Positions 18,456-26,225 of a stretch of 64,000 nt of DNA are shown here, one piece after another. Within the stretch, counting starts at the first letter, position 1, and the number at the start of each line of letters is the position of its first letter. This DNA comes from Mangrovihabitans endophyticus (lineage in GTDB: Bacteria > Actinomycetota > Actinomycetes > Mycobacteriales > Micromonosporaceae). The notes under the pieces were generated by a model that worked only from the letters and a program-made list of their open reading frames with translations, had not been told where the DNA came from and searched no databases. Location of the stretch: the NCBI RefSeq assembly GCF_014646155.1, contig NZ_BMMX01000001.1:1103720-1167719 (forward strand), written 5' to 3'. The position numbers were made by a program, and so were the translations under genes.

Positions 18456-18465
18456 CCCCCCGCCT

Positions 18466-18670
18466 CGCCGCGTCCCGTCGCGCCGCGTCCCGTGTCGCGT
18501 CGCGTCCCGTCCCGTCGCGTCCCGTGTCGCGTCGCGTCCCGTCCCGTCGCGTCCCGTCGCGTCGCGTCCCGTCGCGTCGCGCGTCGCGCCGCGCCCCGTC
18601 GCGCCGCGCCCCGTCGCGTCCCGCGTGTCCCGTCGCCCCGCGTCGCGTCCCGTGCCGTCCGTCGCGCTCC
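18466..18670. repeat. Pentamer array left of element pair 2
   Basis: About 200 bp made almost entirely of five-base units of the form gcgtc, ccgtc, gcgcc and ccgtg, C-biased on the plus strand. The run is non-coding and begins just after the FMN reductase stop. It is placed like the C-rich array at 4655-4770. Confidence 0.75.
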
Positions 18671-18674
18671 CCGC

Positions 18675-18744
18675 CGATCTTGACGTTTCGGTGCCCGTTC
18701 TGACACGGCAAAACCGACTTGTCCGACCACAAAGCTCAAGATCG
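18675..18744. repeat. 70-bp palindromic element C (pair 2)
   Basis: Begins CGATCTTGACGTTT and ends ACAAAGCTCAAGATCG. The ends are inverted repeats of about 20 bp. The length equals that of the elements at 4771, 4866 and 18770. GTGCCCGTT is shared with element A at the same offset. Confidence 0.8.
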
Positions 18745-18769
18745 GCGGGTGGTCTCCGCGACCTACGGT

Positions 18770-18839
18770 CGATCTTGGACTTAGTGGTCGGATATGTCGG
18801 GAATACCCGTGCAACTCAGGCCACCAAACCTCAAGATCG
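18770..18839. repeat. 70-bp palindromic element D (pair 2)
   Basis: Begins CGATCTTGGACTTA and ends CCAAACCTCAAGATCG. It starts 25 bp after element C ends, repeating the 95-bp period of pair 1. The two inner half-sites next to the flanking arrays differ, but all outer 8-bp ends are intact. Confidence 0.8.
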
Positions 18840-18850
18840 ACGGGTATGCG

Positions 18851-18986
18851 CGGGCGTGCGGGCGTGCGGGCGTGCGGGCGTGCGGGCGTGCGGGCGTGCG
18901 GGCGTGCGGGCGTGGGGGTGTGGGGGGCGTGCGGGTGTGGGGGTGTGGGGCGTGGGGTCGGTGGGTGGGGGTGGGGTGGGGTGGGG
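18851..18986. repeat. G-rich octamer array right of element pair 2
   Basis: Eight perfect tandem copies of CGGGCGTG occupy 18851-18914, then decay into G-rich gggtg-type sequence up to the glpD stop. Its position and strand bias mirror the G-rich array at 4937-5180. Perfect short units imply recent slippage. Confidence 0.85.
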
Positions 18987-18987
18987 G

Positions 18988-20748
18988 TCAGCGGTCTGCG
19001 GAGGTTGCCGGGCGGACCTGCGGCGGCGTCACCTCGGGTGCGCCCAGCCGCGCCGCGTCCGCCGTCTCGTCGTCCGGCTGACGTTGCGACGCCAGTTCCG
19101 CCGCCACCCGCAGGCGGTAGTGTTCCACCTCCCGGTCCCGCTGCTGGGTCGTCCATTCCAGCACGTCACCCATCAGCTCGGCGGCCTCGCTCGCCGCGCC
19201 CAGCCCCCGGTCGAAGGTCTCGATCGAGATCCGGGTGCGCCGGGTCAGCACGTCTTCCAGGTGCCGCGCTCCCTCGTACGCCGCCGCGTACGCGATCTCC
19301 GCGCGCAGATAGTCGTCCGCGCCGGTCAGCGCCCGGCCCAGCGACGGATCCCGGCGGATCATGCCGAGCAGCTCGTGGATCATGCTGCCGTACCGTCCGA
19401 GCAGGTGCTCGACCCGCGCCACGTGCAGGCCGGCCTCGCCGGCCAGCACCCGGCGGCGGTTCCACAGCGCCGGGTAGCCCTCGGCGCCCAGCAGCGGCAC
19501 CCGGTCGGTGCACGAGCGGGCCACCGACCGGCCCAGGCCGTGTACCGCCGCGTCCACCGCGTCGCGGGCCATCACCCGGTACGTCGTGTACTTCCCGCCA
19601 GCCACCACCACCAGGCCCGGCGCCGGGCTGCCCACGGTGTGCTCGCGGGACAGCCGGGAGGTCGACTCCGACTCGCCGGACAGCAGCGGGCGCAGACCCG
19701 CGTACACGCCTTGCACGTCGGCGCGGTCCAACGGGGTGGTCAGCACCCGGTTCACCTGAGCGAGCAGATAGCCGATGTCACTGTCGGACGCGGCCGGGTG
19801 GGCCTTGTCCAGGTCCCAGTCCGTGTCGGTGGTGCCGATGATCCAGTGCCGTCCCCATGGGATCACGAACAGCACGCTGGTGGCGGTGCGGGTGATCAGG
19901 CCGGTGGTGGACTGGATGCGGTCGCGCGGCACCACCAGGTGGATTCCCTTGCTGGCGCGTACGTGGAACTGGCCGCGCTCGCCGACCAGCGCCTGCGTGT
20001 CGTCGGTCCACACGCCGGTGGCGTTCACCACCTGCTGGGCCCGGACGTCGAAGGTGTGGTCGTGTTCCCGGTCGTGCACCCGTGCGCCGGTGACCCGCTC
20101 GCCCTCCCGCAGGAAGCCGACCACCTGGGCGCGGGAGGCCACGTGCGCGCCGTACGCGGCAGCGGTGCGTGCCAGGAAGAGGGTGTGCCGGGCGTCGTCG
20201 ACCTGAGCGTCGTAGTACTGCAGCCCGCCGACCAGCGCGTCGTGCCGCAACGCGGGGCAGACCCGCAGCGCGCCGCGCCGGGACAGGTTGCGATGCCGGG
20301 GCAGTCCGCCGTGCCCGGTGGCCATCAGGTCGTAGAGCTGCACGCCGGTGCCTGCGTACAGACGTTCCCAGATCCGGTGCCGCAGCGGGTAGAGGAACGG
20401 CACCGGGCGGGCCAGGTGGGGTGCCAGCCGTTGCAGGATCAGACCGCGTTCCCGCAGCGCTTCGCGGACCAGGGCGAAGTCAAGCATCTCCAGGTAGCGC
20501 AGGCCGCCGTGGATGAGCTTGCTGGAGCGGCTGGACGTGCCGGAGGCGAAGTCGCGCGCCTCGACCAGGCCGACCGACAGGCCGCGGGTGGCGGCGTCGA
20601 GGGCGCATCCCGCTCCCACCACGCCGCCACCCACCACCAGGACGTCGACTTCGGTGTCCGCCAGTGCGCGGAGCGCGGCGTCCCGGCCGTCCGGGGACAG
20701 GTCGCCGGCCGGCCGGGACGTCGGGGTGAGTCCGTGATCAGTCGACAT
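18988..20748 (-). CDS. glpD: Glycerol-3-phosphate dehydrogenase
   Basis: A 586-residue membrane-associated flavoenzyme that oxidises glycerol-3-phosphate to dihydroxyacetone phosphate and passes electrons to the quinone pool. [13 protein letters not shown] (about residues 35-47) is the FAD site. [16 protein letters not shown] and the mid-protein TDTDWD are family motifs, and GGKYTTYR is a late FAD contact. It overlaps the end of glpK by 11 bp, so it is coupled to it, and is last in glpF-glpK-glpD. The C-terminal 30 residues are Pro/Ala-rich and run towards the G-rich repeat array. Confidence 0.93.
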   Translation of the reverse strand: MSTDHGLTPTSRPAGDLSPDGRDAALRALADTEVDVLVVGGGVVGAGCALDAATRGLSVGLVEARDFASGTSSRSSKLIHGGLRYLEMLDFALVREALRERGLILQRLAPHLARPVPFLYPLRHRIWERLYAGTGVQLYDLMATGHGGLPRHRNLSRRGALRVCPALRHDALVGGLQYYDAQVDDARHTLFLARTAAAYGAHVASRAQVVGFLREGERVTGARVHDREHDHTFDVRAQQVVNATGVWTDDTQALVGERGQFHVRASKGIHLVVPRDRIQSTTGLITRTATSVLFVIPWGRHWIIGTTDTDWDLDKAHPAASDSDIGYLLAQVNRVLTTPLDRADVQGVYAGLRPLLSGESESTSRLSREHTVGSPAPGLVVVAGGKYTTYRVMARDAVDAAVHGLGRSVARSCTDRVPLLGAEGYPALWNRRRVLAGEAGLHVARVEHLLGRYGSMIHELLGMIRRDPSLGRALTGADDYLRAEIAYAAAYEGARHLEDVLTRRTRISIETFDRGLGAASEAAELMGDVLEWTTQQRDREVEHYRLRVAAELASQRQPDDETADAARLGAPEVTPPQVRPATSADR

Positions 20749-22255
20749 CGACCCAGTCCAGGGTGCGCTGCACGGCCTTCTTCCACCGCCGGTATCCGTC
20801 CTCGCGCTGCTGCGCCGACCACTGCGGCTGCCAGCGTTGCGACTCGCTCCAGTTCTCCCGCAGCTCGTCGGTGGACTTCCAAAAGCCGACCGCGAGGCCG
20901 GCCGCGTACGCCGCGCCGAGCGCCGTGGTCTCGGCGACCACCGGGCGGCTCACCGCCACGCCCAGCACGTCCGCCTGGATCTGCATGCACAGGTCGTTGG
21001 CGGTCACCCCGCCGTCCACCTTGAGCACGTCCAGGGTGACTCCGGAGTCCTGCGCCATCGCCTCGACGACGTCGCGGCTCTGATAGCAGATCGCCTCCAG
21101 GGTGGCTCGGGCCAGGTGCGCGTCGGTGGTGAAACGGGAGAGCCCGACCACCGCGCCGCGCGCGTCGGACCGCCAGTACGGCGCGAACAGCCCGGAGAAC
21201 GCCGGCACGAAACACACGCCGCCGGTGTCCGGCACCGTCGCGGCCAGTTCCTCGCTCTGCGCCGCGGTGTCGATCACGTGCATCTGGTCGCGCAGCCACT
21301 GCACGGCCGCGCCGGTCACCGCGATGGAGCCCTCCAGGGCGTACACCGGCGCCGCGTCGCCCAACTGATAGCACACCGTGGTGAGCAGGCCGTGCTCCGA
21401 GCGTACGAGCTCGGTGCCGGTGTTGAGCAGCATGAAGTTGCCGGTGCCGTAGGTGTTCTTGGCCTCGCCGACGGCGAAGCAGACCTGGCCGACGGTGGCC
21501 GCCTGCTGGTCGCCGAGCGCGCCGGTGATCGGCACCTCGCCGCCCAGCGGGCCGGACGCGCGGGTGGCGCCGTAACCACCCGGATCCGAGGAGGGCCGGA
21601 TCTGCGGCAGCATCCGCCGTGGGATGCCGAAGAACCCGAGCAGCTCGTCGTCCCAGTCCAGGGTCTCCAGGTTCATCAGCATGGTGCGGCTCGCGTTCGT
21701 CACGTCGGTGACGTGCCGGCCGCCGTCCGGGCCGCCGGTCAGGTGCCACACCAGCCAGCTATCGGTGTTGCCGAACAGGGCGTCGCCGCGTTCCGCCGCC
21801 GCCCGGACGCCGTCCACGTTCTCCAGGATCCACTGCACCTTGCCGGCCGAGAAATAGGTGGCCGGCGGCAACCCGGCGGTGCGCCGGATGACGTCGCCGC
21901 GGCCGTCGCGGTCCAGCGCGGCAGCGATCCGGTCGGTGCGGGTGTCCTGCCAGACGATCGCGTTGTAGTAGGGGCGGCCGGTGTGACGGTCCCAGACCAC
22001 CGCGGTCTCCCGCTGATTGGTGATGCCCAGGGCGGCCAGGTCGCTCGCGCGCAGGCCGGCCTCGCGCAGGGCCGTCTCGATGACCGTCGTGGTGCGCTGC
22101 CAGATCTCCGCCGGGTCGTGTTCCACCCACCCGGCGCGCGGCAGGATCTGTTCGTGTTCGAGCTGGTGCCGGCCGACCTCACGGCCAGCGTGGTCGAAGA
22201 TCATGAAGCGGGTGCTGCTGGTTCCCTGGTCGACGGCGCCGACGAAGTCAGGCAT
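20738..22255 (-). CDS. glpK: Glycerol kinase
   Basis: A 505-residue FGGY-family kinase that phosphorylates glycerol to glycerol-3-phosphate. The N-terminal VDQGTSSTR is the phosphate loop. [10 protein letters not shown] and ITNQRET follow, and [12 protein letters not shown] with [11 protein letters not shown] is the C-terminal ATPase motif. It overlaps glpF by 8 bp and glpD by 11 bp, giving one tight operon. A second glycerol kinase gene lies at 23976-25481 on the other strand. Confidence 0.95.
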   Translation of the reverse strand: MPDFVGAVDQGTSSTRFMIFDHAGREVGRHQLEHEQILPRAGWVEHDPAEIWQRTTTVIETALREAGLRASDLAALGITNQRETAVVWDRHTGRPYYNAIVWQDTRTDRIAAALDRDGRGDVIRRTAGLPPATYFSAGKVQWILENVDGVRAAAERGDALFGNTDSWLVWHLTGGPDGGRHVTDVTNASRTMLMNLETLDWDDELLGFFGIPRRMLPQIRPSSDPGGYGATRASGPLGGEVPITGALGDQQAATVGQVCFAVGEAKNTYGTGNFMLLNTGTELVRSEHGLLTTVCYQLGDAAPVYALEGSIAVTGAAVQWLRDQMHVIDTAAQSEELAATVPDTGGVCFVPAFSGLFAPYWRSDARGAVVGLSRFTTDAHLARATLEAICYQSRDVVEAMAQDSGVTLDVLKVDGGVTANDLCMQIQADVLGVAVSRPVVAETTALGAAYAAGLAVGFWKSTDELRENWSESQRWQPQWSAQQREDGYRRWKKAVQRTLDWVDVD

Positions 22256-23090
22256 GCTGCGCCTCCACTGTCTCGGGGGTGCGGGGTGCCGGGACGCGGC
22301 CCGGCTCGGGCATCTCCAGTTTGGGCAGGAACCGCCCGACCATGCCCTGATACAGCCCGGCGCCGACCACCCCGCCGACGAGCGGGCCCACGATCGGTAT
22401 CCAGAAGTACAGATAGCCGGTCTGGTCGCGGAACGCGCCGCCGTACCCGGTCAGGAAGCTGGCCAGCCGCGGACCGAAGTCACGCGCCGGGTTGATGGCG
22501 TAGCCGGCGTCGGTGCCCCAGGCCATGCCGATGCCGACCACCACCAGCCCGATGATCAGCGGGGCCAGGTTCGACCCCGGCGGGGTGTTCGCCGCGTCGG
22601 TGAGCGCCAGGATGAGGAAGAGCAGGATCGCGGTGCCGATCACCTGATCGCGGAACGCGCCCCACTCGCCGACCGGCAGGGTCCCGTTGCCGGGCAGCGT
22701 GGAGAAGACGCCCTGCGTCTTGATCGTCAGTCCGGGGTCGGCCTGGTGCAGCACCTCGGTGTAGTTCCAGCGGACCAGCAGGGCCGCCGCGAACGCGCCG
22801 AGGAACTGCGCCAGCGAGTACGGTGCCACCTTGCGCCACGGAAATCCCTTGAAGACCGCGAGCGCGACGGTGACGGCGGGGTTGAGGTGGGCGCCGCTGA
22901 TCCGCGCGGCGACGTAGACGCCGAGCGTGACGCCCAGGCCCCAGCCCCAGGCGATGCTGTCGTGGTCGCCGATGCCGCCGCCGGCCACCTGCGCGACGAC
23001 GCCGACGCCGAAGAGGATGAGGATCATCGTCCCGGCGAACTCGGCGGCGAGTTCGCCGGCGAGCGCGGGGATCTTCGGTCGTGCTTCCAT
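22248..23090 (-). CDS. glpF: Aquaglyceroporin (glycerol uptake facilitator)
   Basis: A 280-residue MIP-family channel with six membrane helices and both pore motifs: NPAVT in the first half and NPARD in the second. The Asp after the second NPA is typical of glycerol-conducting members. Start ATG 23090 begins [18 protein letters not shown], a usual GlpF N-terminus. It is first in the glpFKD operon, reading away from the IclR gene across a short region with repeated CGAACG sites. Confidence 0.93.
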   Translation of the reverse strand: MEARPKIPALAGELAAEFAGTMILILFGVGVVAQVAGGGIGDHDSIAWGWGLGVTLGVYVAARISGAHLNPAVTVALAVFKGFPWRKVAPYSLAQFLGAFAAALLVRWNYTEVLHQADPGLTIKTQGVFSTLPGNGTLPVGEWGAFRDQVIGTAILLFLILALTDAANTPPGSNLAPLIIGLVVVGIGMAWGTDAGYAINPARDFGPRLASFLTGYGGAFRDQTGYLYFWIPIVGPLVGGVVGAGLYQGMVGRFLPKLEMPEPGRVPAPRTPETVEAQHA

Positions 23091-23126
23091 GCGGCCGACG
23101 CTAGGAACGGCGACCGGCGCGGGCAA

Positions 23127-23152
23127 CGAACGTCGTTCGACATTGCCGAACG
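23127..23152. promoter_or_regulatory. Probable IclR/GylR operator cluster
   Basis: CGAACGTCGTTCG at 23127-23139 is a perfect 13-bp palindrome. A third half-site, CGAAC, follows across ACATTGC, so GTTCG and CGAAC also pair. The cluster lies between glpF and the divergent regulator, the expected place for a glycerol-responsive IclR repressor to control both sides. Confidence 0.6.
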
Positions 23153-23195
23153 TGGATCCCAGCCATCGGTGACGAGCTGGCATAGAGTCCGAAAC

Positions 23196-23951
23196 GTGCC
23201 CGGAACGGTGCAGTCCATCGAGCGAGCCGCCGCGATCCTGCGGATGCTCGCGGGCGGACCGGGACGGCTCGGTCTGGGCGAGATCGCGCGGTCGCTGGAC
23301 CTGGCCAAGGGCACCGTGCACGGGATCCTGCGGACCCTGCAGCACGTGGGGTTCGTGGAGCAGGACCGGGCGTCGGGTCACTATCAGCTCGGCGCGGCGC
23401 TGCTGCACCTGGGAACGAGCTACCTGGACATCAACGAGCTGCGGTCCCGCTCGATCAACTGGGCGGATCCGCTGGCTGCCCGCTCCGGAGAGGCCGTCCG
23501 GATCGGGACCGTGTACGAGGGGCGGGTACTGGTCGTGCATCACGTGTTCCGTCCGGACGACACGTTCCAGACGCTGGACATCGGCACGTTGCTGCCGTTG
23601 CACGCCACCGCGCTGGGCAAGGTGCTGCTGGCGTACCGGGCGGCCCGCCCGGCGCCGGACCTGGAACGCTTCACCCGGCGCACTGTAGTCGCGCCCGGTG
23701 ACCTGGGCGCGGATCTGGCACGCGTGCGCAACGCCGGGTGGGGCGCCGAGGTCGAAGAGCTCACCCTCGGGGAGGCCGCCGTCGCCGCGCCCATCCGAGG
23801 CTATGGCGGGCTGGTGGTAGGCGCCATCGGCGTCTCCGGACTGGTCGAGCGGATCTGCGACAGCCGTTACCGGCCGCACGCGCGGCTGGTCGGGTACGTG
23901 CGGGAAGCCGCCCGCGCCATCTCTCGCGACCTGGGGGCCGCGCGTCGCTGA
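23196..23951 (+). CDS. IclR family regulator, GylR-like
   Basis: A 251-residue regulator. The winged helix-turn-helix is at the N-terminus: TVQSIERAAAILRML, GLGEIARSLDLAKGTVHGILRTL. The IclR effector domain contains LLPLHATALGKVLLAY. Flanked on both sides by glycerol genes, it is best read as the glycerol-operon repressor known as GylR in Streptomyces, responding to glycerol-3-phosphate. GTG 23196 is the assigned start. A second glpK follows after 24 bp in the same direction. Confidence 0.85.
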   Translation: MPGTVQSIERAAAILRMLAGGPGRLGLGEIARSLDLAKGTVHGILRTLQHVGFVEQDRASGHYQLGAALLHLGTSYLDINELRSRSINWADPLAARSGEAVRIGTVYEGRVLVVHHVFRPDDTFQTLDIGTLLPLHATALGKVLLAYRAARPAPDLERFTRRTVVAPGDLGADLARVRNAGWGAEVEELTLGEAAVAAPIRGYGGLVVGAIGVSGLVERICDSRYRPHARLVGYVREAARAISRDLGAARR

Positions 23952-23975
23952 ACGAAACGGGGAGGGGACCCTTTC

Positions 23976-25481
23976 ATGACCGAGCGCTATGTGATCGCCG
24001 TGGACCAGGGCACCACCTCCACCCGATGCATCGTCTTCGACCGCCGCGGCCAGCTCGTGTCCCTCGCCCAGCAGGAGCACAAGCAGTACTTCCCGAAGCC
24101 GGGCTGGGTGGAGCACGACGCGCTGGAGATCTGGCGCAACGTGGAACGCCTGGCGCCGCTGGCGCTGCGCCGCGCGGGGATCACCCCGGACCAGGTGGTG
24201 GCGGTCGGCATCGCCAACCAGCGGGAGACGACGGTGCTCTGGGACCGCCGCACCGGCACGCCGATCGGCCGGGCGCTGGTGTGGCAGGACACCCGCACCG
24301 ACGCCGTGGTCAACCGGCTGCTGGCCGAGCCCGGCGCGGCGCAGGTGCAGCGGCGGTCGGCGCTGCCGCTGGCCACGTACTTCTCCGGGCCGCGGGTGCG
24401 ATGGATGCTCGACCACACACCCGGCCTGCAGGAGCGCGCCGAGCGCGGGGAGGTGCTGTTCGGCACCATGGAGACCTGGCTGATCTGGAACCTCACCGGC
24501 GGCCCCCGTGGTGGCGTGCACGCCACCGACGTCACCAACGCCAGCCGCACCAACCTGCTCGACGTGCGTACCCTCGAATGGTCGCCGGGGGCCCTGGCGT
24601 TCTTCGGGGTGCCACGGGCGATGCTGCCCGAGATCCGGCCCTCGGTGGAGGTGTTCGGCGCGGCCACCGCGGCCTTCCCCGGCGTGCGGATCGGGGCCGC
24701 GCTCGGCGACCAGCAGGCCGCCCTGTTCGGGCAGACCTGCTTCGCGCCGGGCGAGGCCAAATGCACGTACGGGACCGGAAGTTTCCTGCTGCTCAACACC
24801 GGCACCGACCTGATCCGGTCGAACAACGGACTGCTCAGCACGGTCGCCTATCAGATCGGGCGGGAGCCGGCCCGGTACGCCCTGGAGGGCTCGATAGCGA
24901 TCACCGGTTCGCTGGTGCAGTGGTTCCGGGACCAGTTGGAGCTGATCGCCAGCGCCCCGGAGATCGAGACGCTGGCGCGTACCGTCTCGGACAACGGCGG
25001 CTGCTACATCGTGCCCGCCTTCTCCGGCCTGTACGCCCCGCACTGGCGCAGCGAGGCCCGGGGCGTGATCGTGGGGCTCACCTCGTACATCACCAAGGGT
25101 CACCTGGCCCGCGCGGTGTTGGAGGCGACGGCCTGGCAGACGCGCGAGGTGGTGGACGCGATGAACACGAACTCCGGCCTGACCTTGACCACGCTCAAGG
25201 TGGACGGGGGCATGACCGCCGACAACCTGCTCATGCAGTGCATCGCGGATGTCCTGGATGTGCCGGTGGTGCGGCCGATGGCGGCGGAGACGGTGTCGCT
25301 GGGCGCCGCGTACGCCGCCGGGCTGGCCGTCGGATATTGGTCCGACCTGGAGGATCTGCGTCGCAACTGGCACCGTGCGGCGCAGTGGCTGCCGGCCATG
25401 GACCCGGCGGTGCGTGGCCGGGAGTACGACAACTGGCAGCGCGCGGTGCGGCGCACCTTCGACTGGATTCAGCCGGTCTGA
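23976..25481 (+). CDS. glpK: Glycerol kinase, second copy
   Basis: A 501-residue FGGY kinase with all main motifs: VDQGTTSTR, WVEHDALEIW, IANQRET, LEGSIAITG, LKVDGGMTADNL and [13 protein letters not shown]. It is clearly homologous to the minus-strand glpK but differs throughout, so it is an old paralogue rather than a recent copy. ATG 23976 has GGGGAGGGG upstream. It is probably in an operon with the IclR gene, giving a kinase that is induced together with its regulator. Confidence 0.93.
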   Translation: MTERYVIAVDQGTTSTRCIVFDRRGQLVSLAQQEHKQYFPKPGWVEHDALEIWRNVERLAPLALRRAGITPDQVVAVGIANQRETTVLWDRRTGTPIGRALVWQDTRTDAVVNRLLAEPGAAQVQRRSALPLATYFSGPRVRWMLDHTPGLQERAERGEVLFGTMETWLIWNLTGGPRGGVHATDVTNASRTNLLDVRTLEWSPGALAFFGVPRAMLPEIRPSVEVFGAATAAFPGVRIGAALGDQQAALFGQTCFAPGEAKCTYGTGSFLLLNTGTDLIRSNNGLLSTVAYQIGREPARYALEGSIAITGSLVQWFRDQLELIASAPEIETLARTVSDNGGCYIVPAFSGLYAPHWRSEARGVIVGLTSYITKGHLARAVLEATAWQTREVVDAMNTNSGLTLTTLKVDGGMTADNLLMQCIADVLDVPVVRPMAAETVSLGAAYAAGLAVGYWSDLEDLRRNWHRAAQWLPAMDPAVRGREYDNWQRAVRRTFDWIQPV

Positions 25482-25492
25482 CCGGACAAGGC

Positions 25493-25523
25493 AGCCGCCC
25501 GGCCGGAACCCGGCCGGGCGGCT
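25493..25523. terminator. Strong bidirectional hairpin between glpK2 and doxX
   Basis: Perfect 14-bp arms (AGCCGCCCGGCCGG and its complement) close a 3-nt loop in the short space between two convergent genes, followed by TT on the plus strand. It should stop transcripts from both sides. Confidence 0.8.
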
Positions 25524-25540
25524 TGGGCGGAGAGAAAGGT

Positions 25541-26122
25541 TCAGGCGAGCCAGGGGTACTTGCGGACGAACGGCAGCTCGGCCCACTGCCGGCCGAAGCC
25601 CCAGGTGTGCCCGGCGTAGGTGAGGGCGGACACGATGGCGACGAGCCCGTAAACGATGTGGTAGTCGACGATCGGGTTCGTCGATCCGCTGGATTCGCCG
25701 GCGCTGGTGTGCTGGGCCAGCGGCCACTCGGCGATCCACATCAGGGCCATCATCAGGGCGGCGGAGACCGCGGCGATCCGCAGGCCGATGCCCAGGATCA
25801 GGGCCACGCCGATGCCGAGCAGGCCGAGCATGAAGGCCCAGTCGGCCCATGCGGTGCCGGCGATGGTGTGGAAGAAGCCCTGCAGCGGGCCGACCTCGAC
25901 GTGCGAGAGGAATCCCTCGGTGGGTGAGCCACCGCTGATCCAGGAACGCTCCGACGGCGTCGAGTAGCCGAAGCCGAAGGTCTTGTCCAGGAACGCCCAC
26001 AGGAAGATGAATCCGGTGGCGATGCGCAGCACGGCAAGGACACGGGCGGCGGTGATCGATGGTGAGCCGGACGCCTCGACGTGCTCGAGTGGCGTCGCGT
26101 GGCTCCGGCCGGTGGTGGTCAT
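25541..26122 (-). CDS. DoxX-like membrane protein
   Basis: A 193-residue membrane protein with four hydrophobic segments. The first, AARVLAVLRIATGFIFLWAFLDK, is the usual DoxX opening. A GLRIAAVSAALMMALMW segment and the C-terminal YHIVYGLVAIVSALTYAG follow. DoxX/DoxD proteins associate with quinone-linked thiosulfate or thiol redox systems, but the function here is unknown. ATG 26122 follows GAGGAGG. A DevR-like palindrome lies 86 bp upstream, and the ppdK gene lies upstream on the same strand. Confidence 0.8.
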   Translation of the reverse strand: MTTTGRSHATPLEHVEASGSPSITAARVLAVLRIATGFIFLWAFLDKTFGFGYSTPSERSWISGGSPTEGFLSHVEVGPLQGFFHTIAGTAWADWAFMLGLLGIGVALILGIGLRIAAVSAALMMALMWIAEWPLAQHTSAGESSGSTNPIVDYHIVYGLVAIVSALTYAGHTWGFGRQWAELPFVRKYPWLA

Positions 26123-26207
26123 CGTTCCTCCTCGATGTTTGCTCTCTCGTGATTGACTCTGCTCTCCTCGGTGCCCCGGCACCTGGGCCCAATCGCCCGA
26201 TCGGGGG

Positions 26208-26221
26208 AGGACCAAAGTCCC
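26208..26221 (-). promoter_or_regulatory. DevR/DosR-like box upstream of doxX
   Basis: The minus strand reads GGGACTTTGGTCCT, close to the actinobacterial dormancy box GGGACTTTAGTCCC. It lies 86 bp upstream of the DoxX start, in a 103-bp gap. Confidence 0.5.
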
Positions 26222-26225
26222 GTTC

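Noticed and set aside
18851..18914. Possible CRISPR array
   Set aside because: Octamers are directly tandem with no spacers and no cas genes nearby.
22248..26192. 1314-residue minus-strand ORF
   Set aside because: Only its end, from 23090 down, is the GlpF gene; the rest is antisense to the IclR and glpK2 genes.
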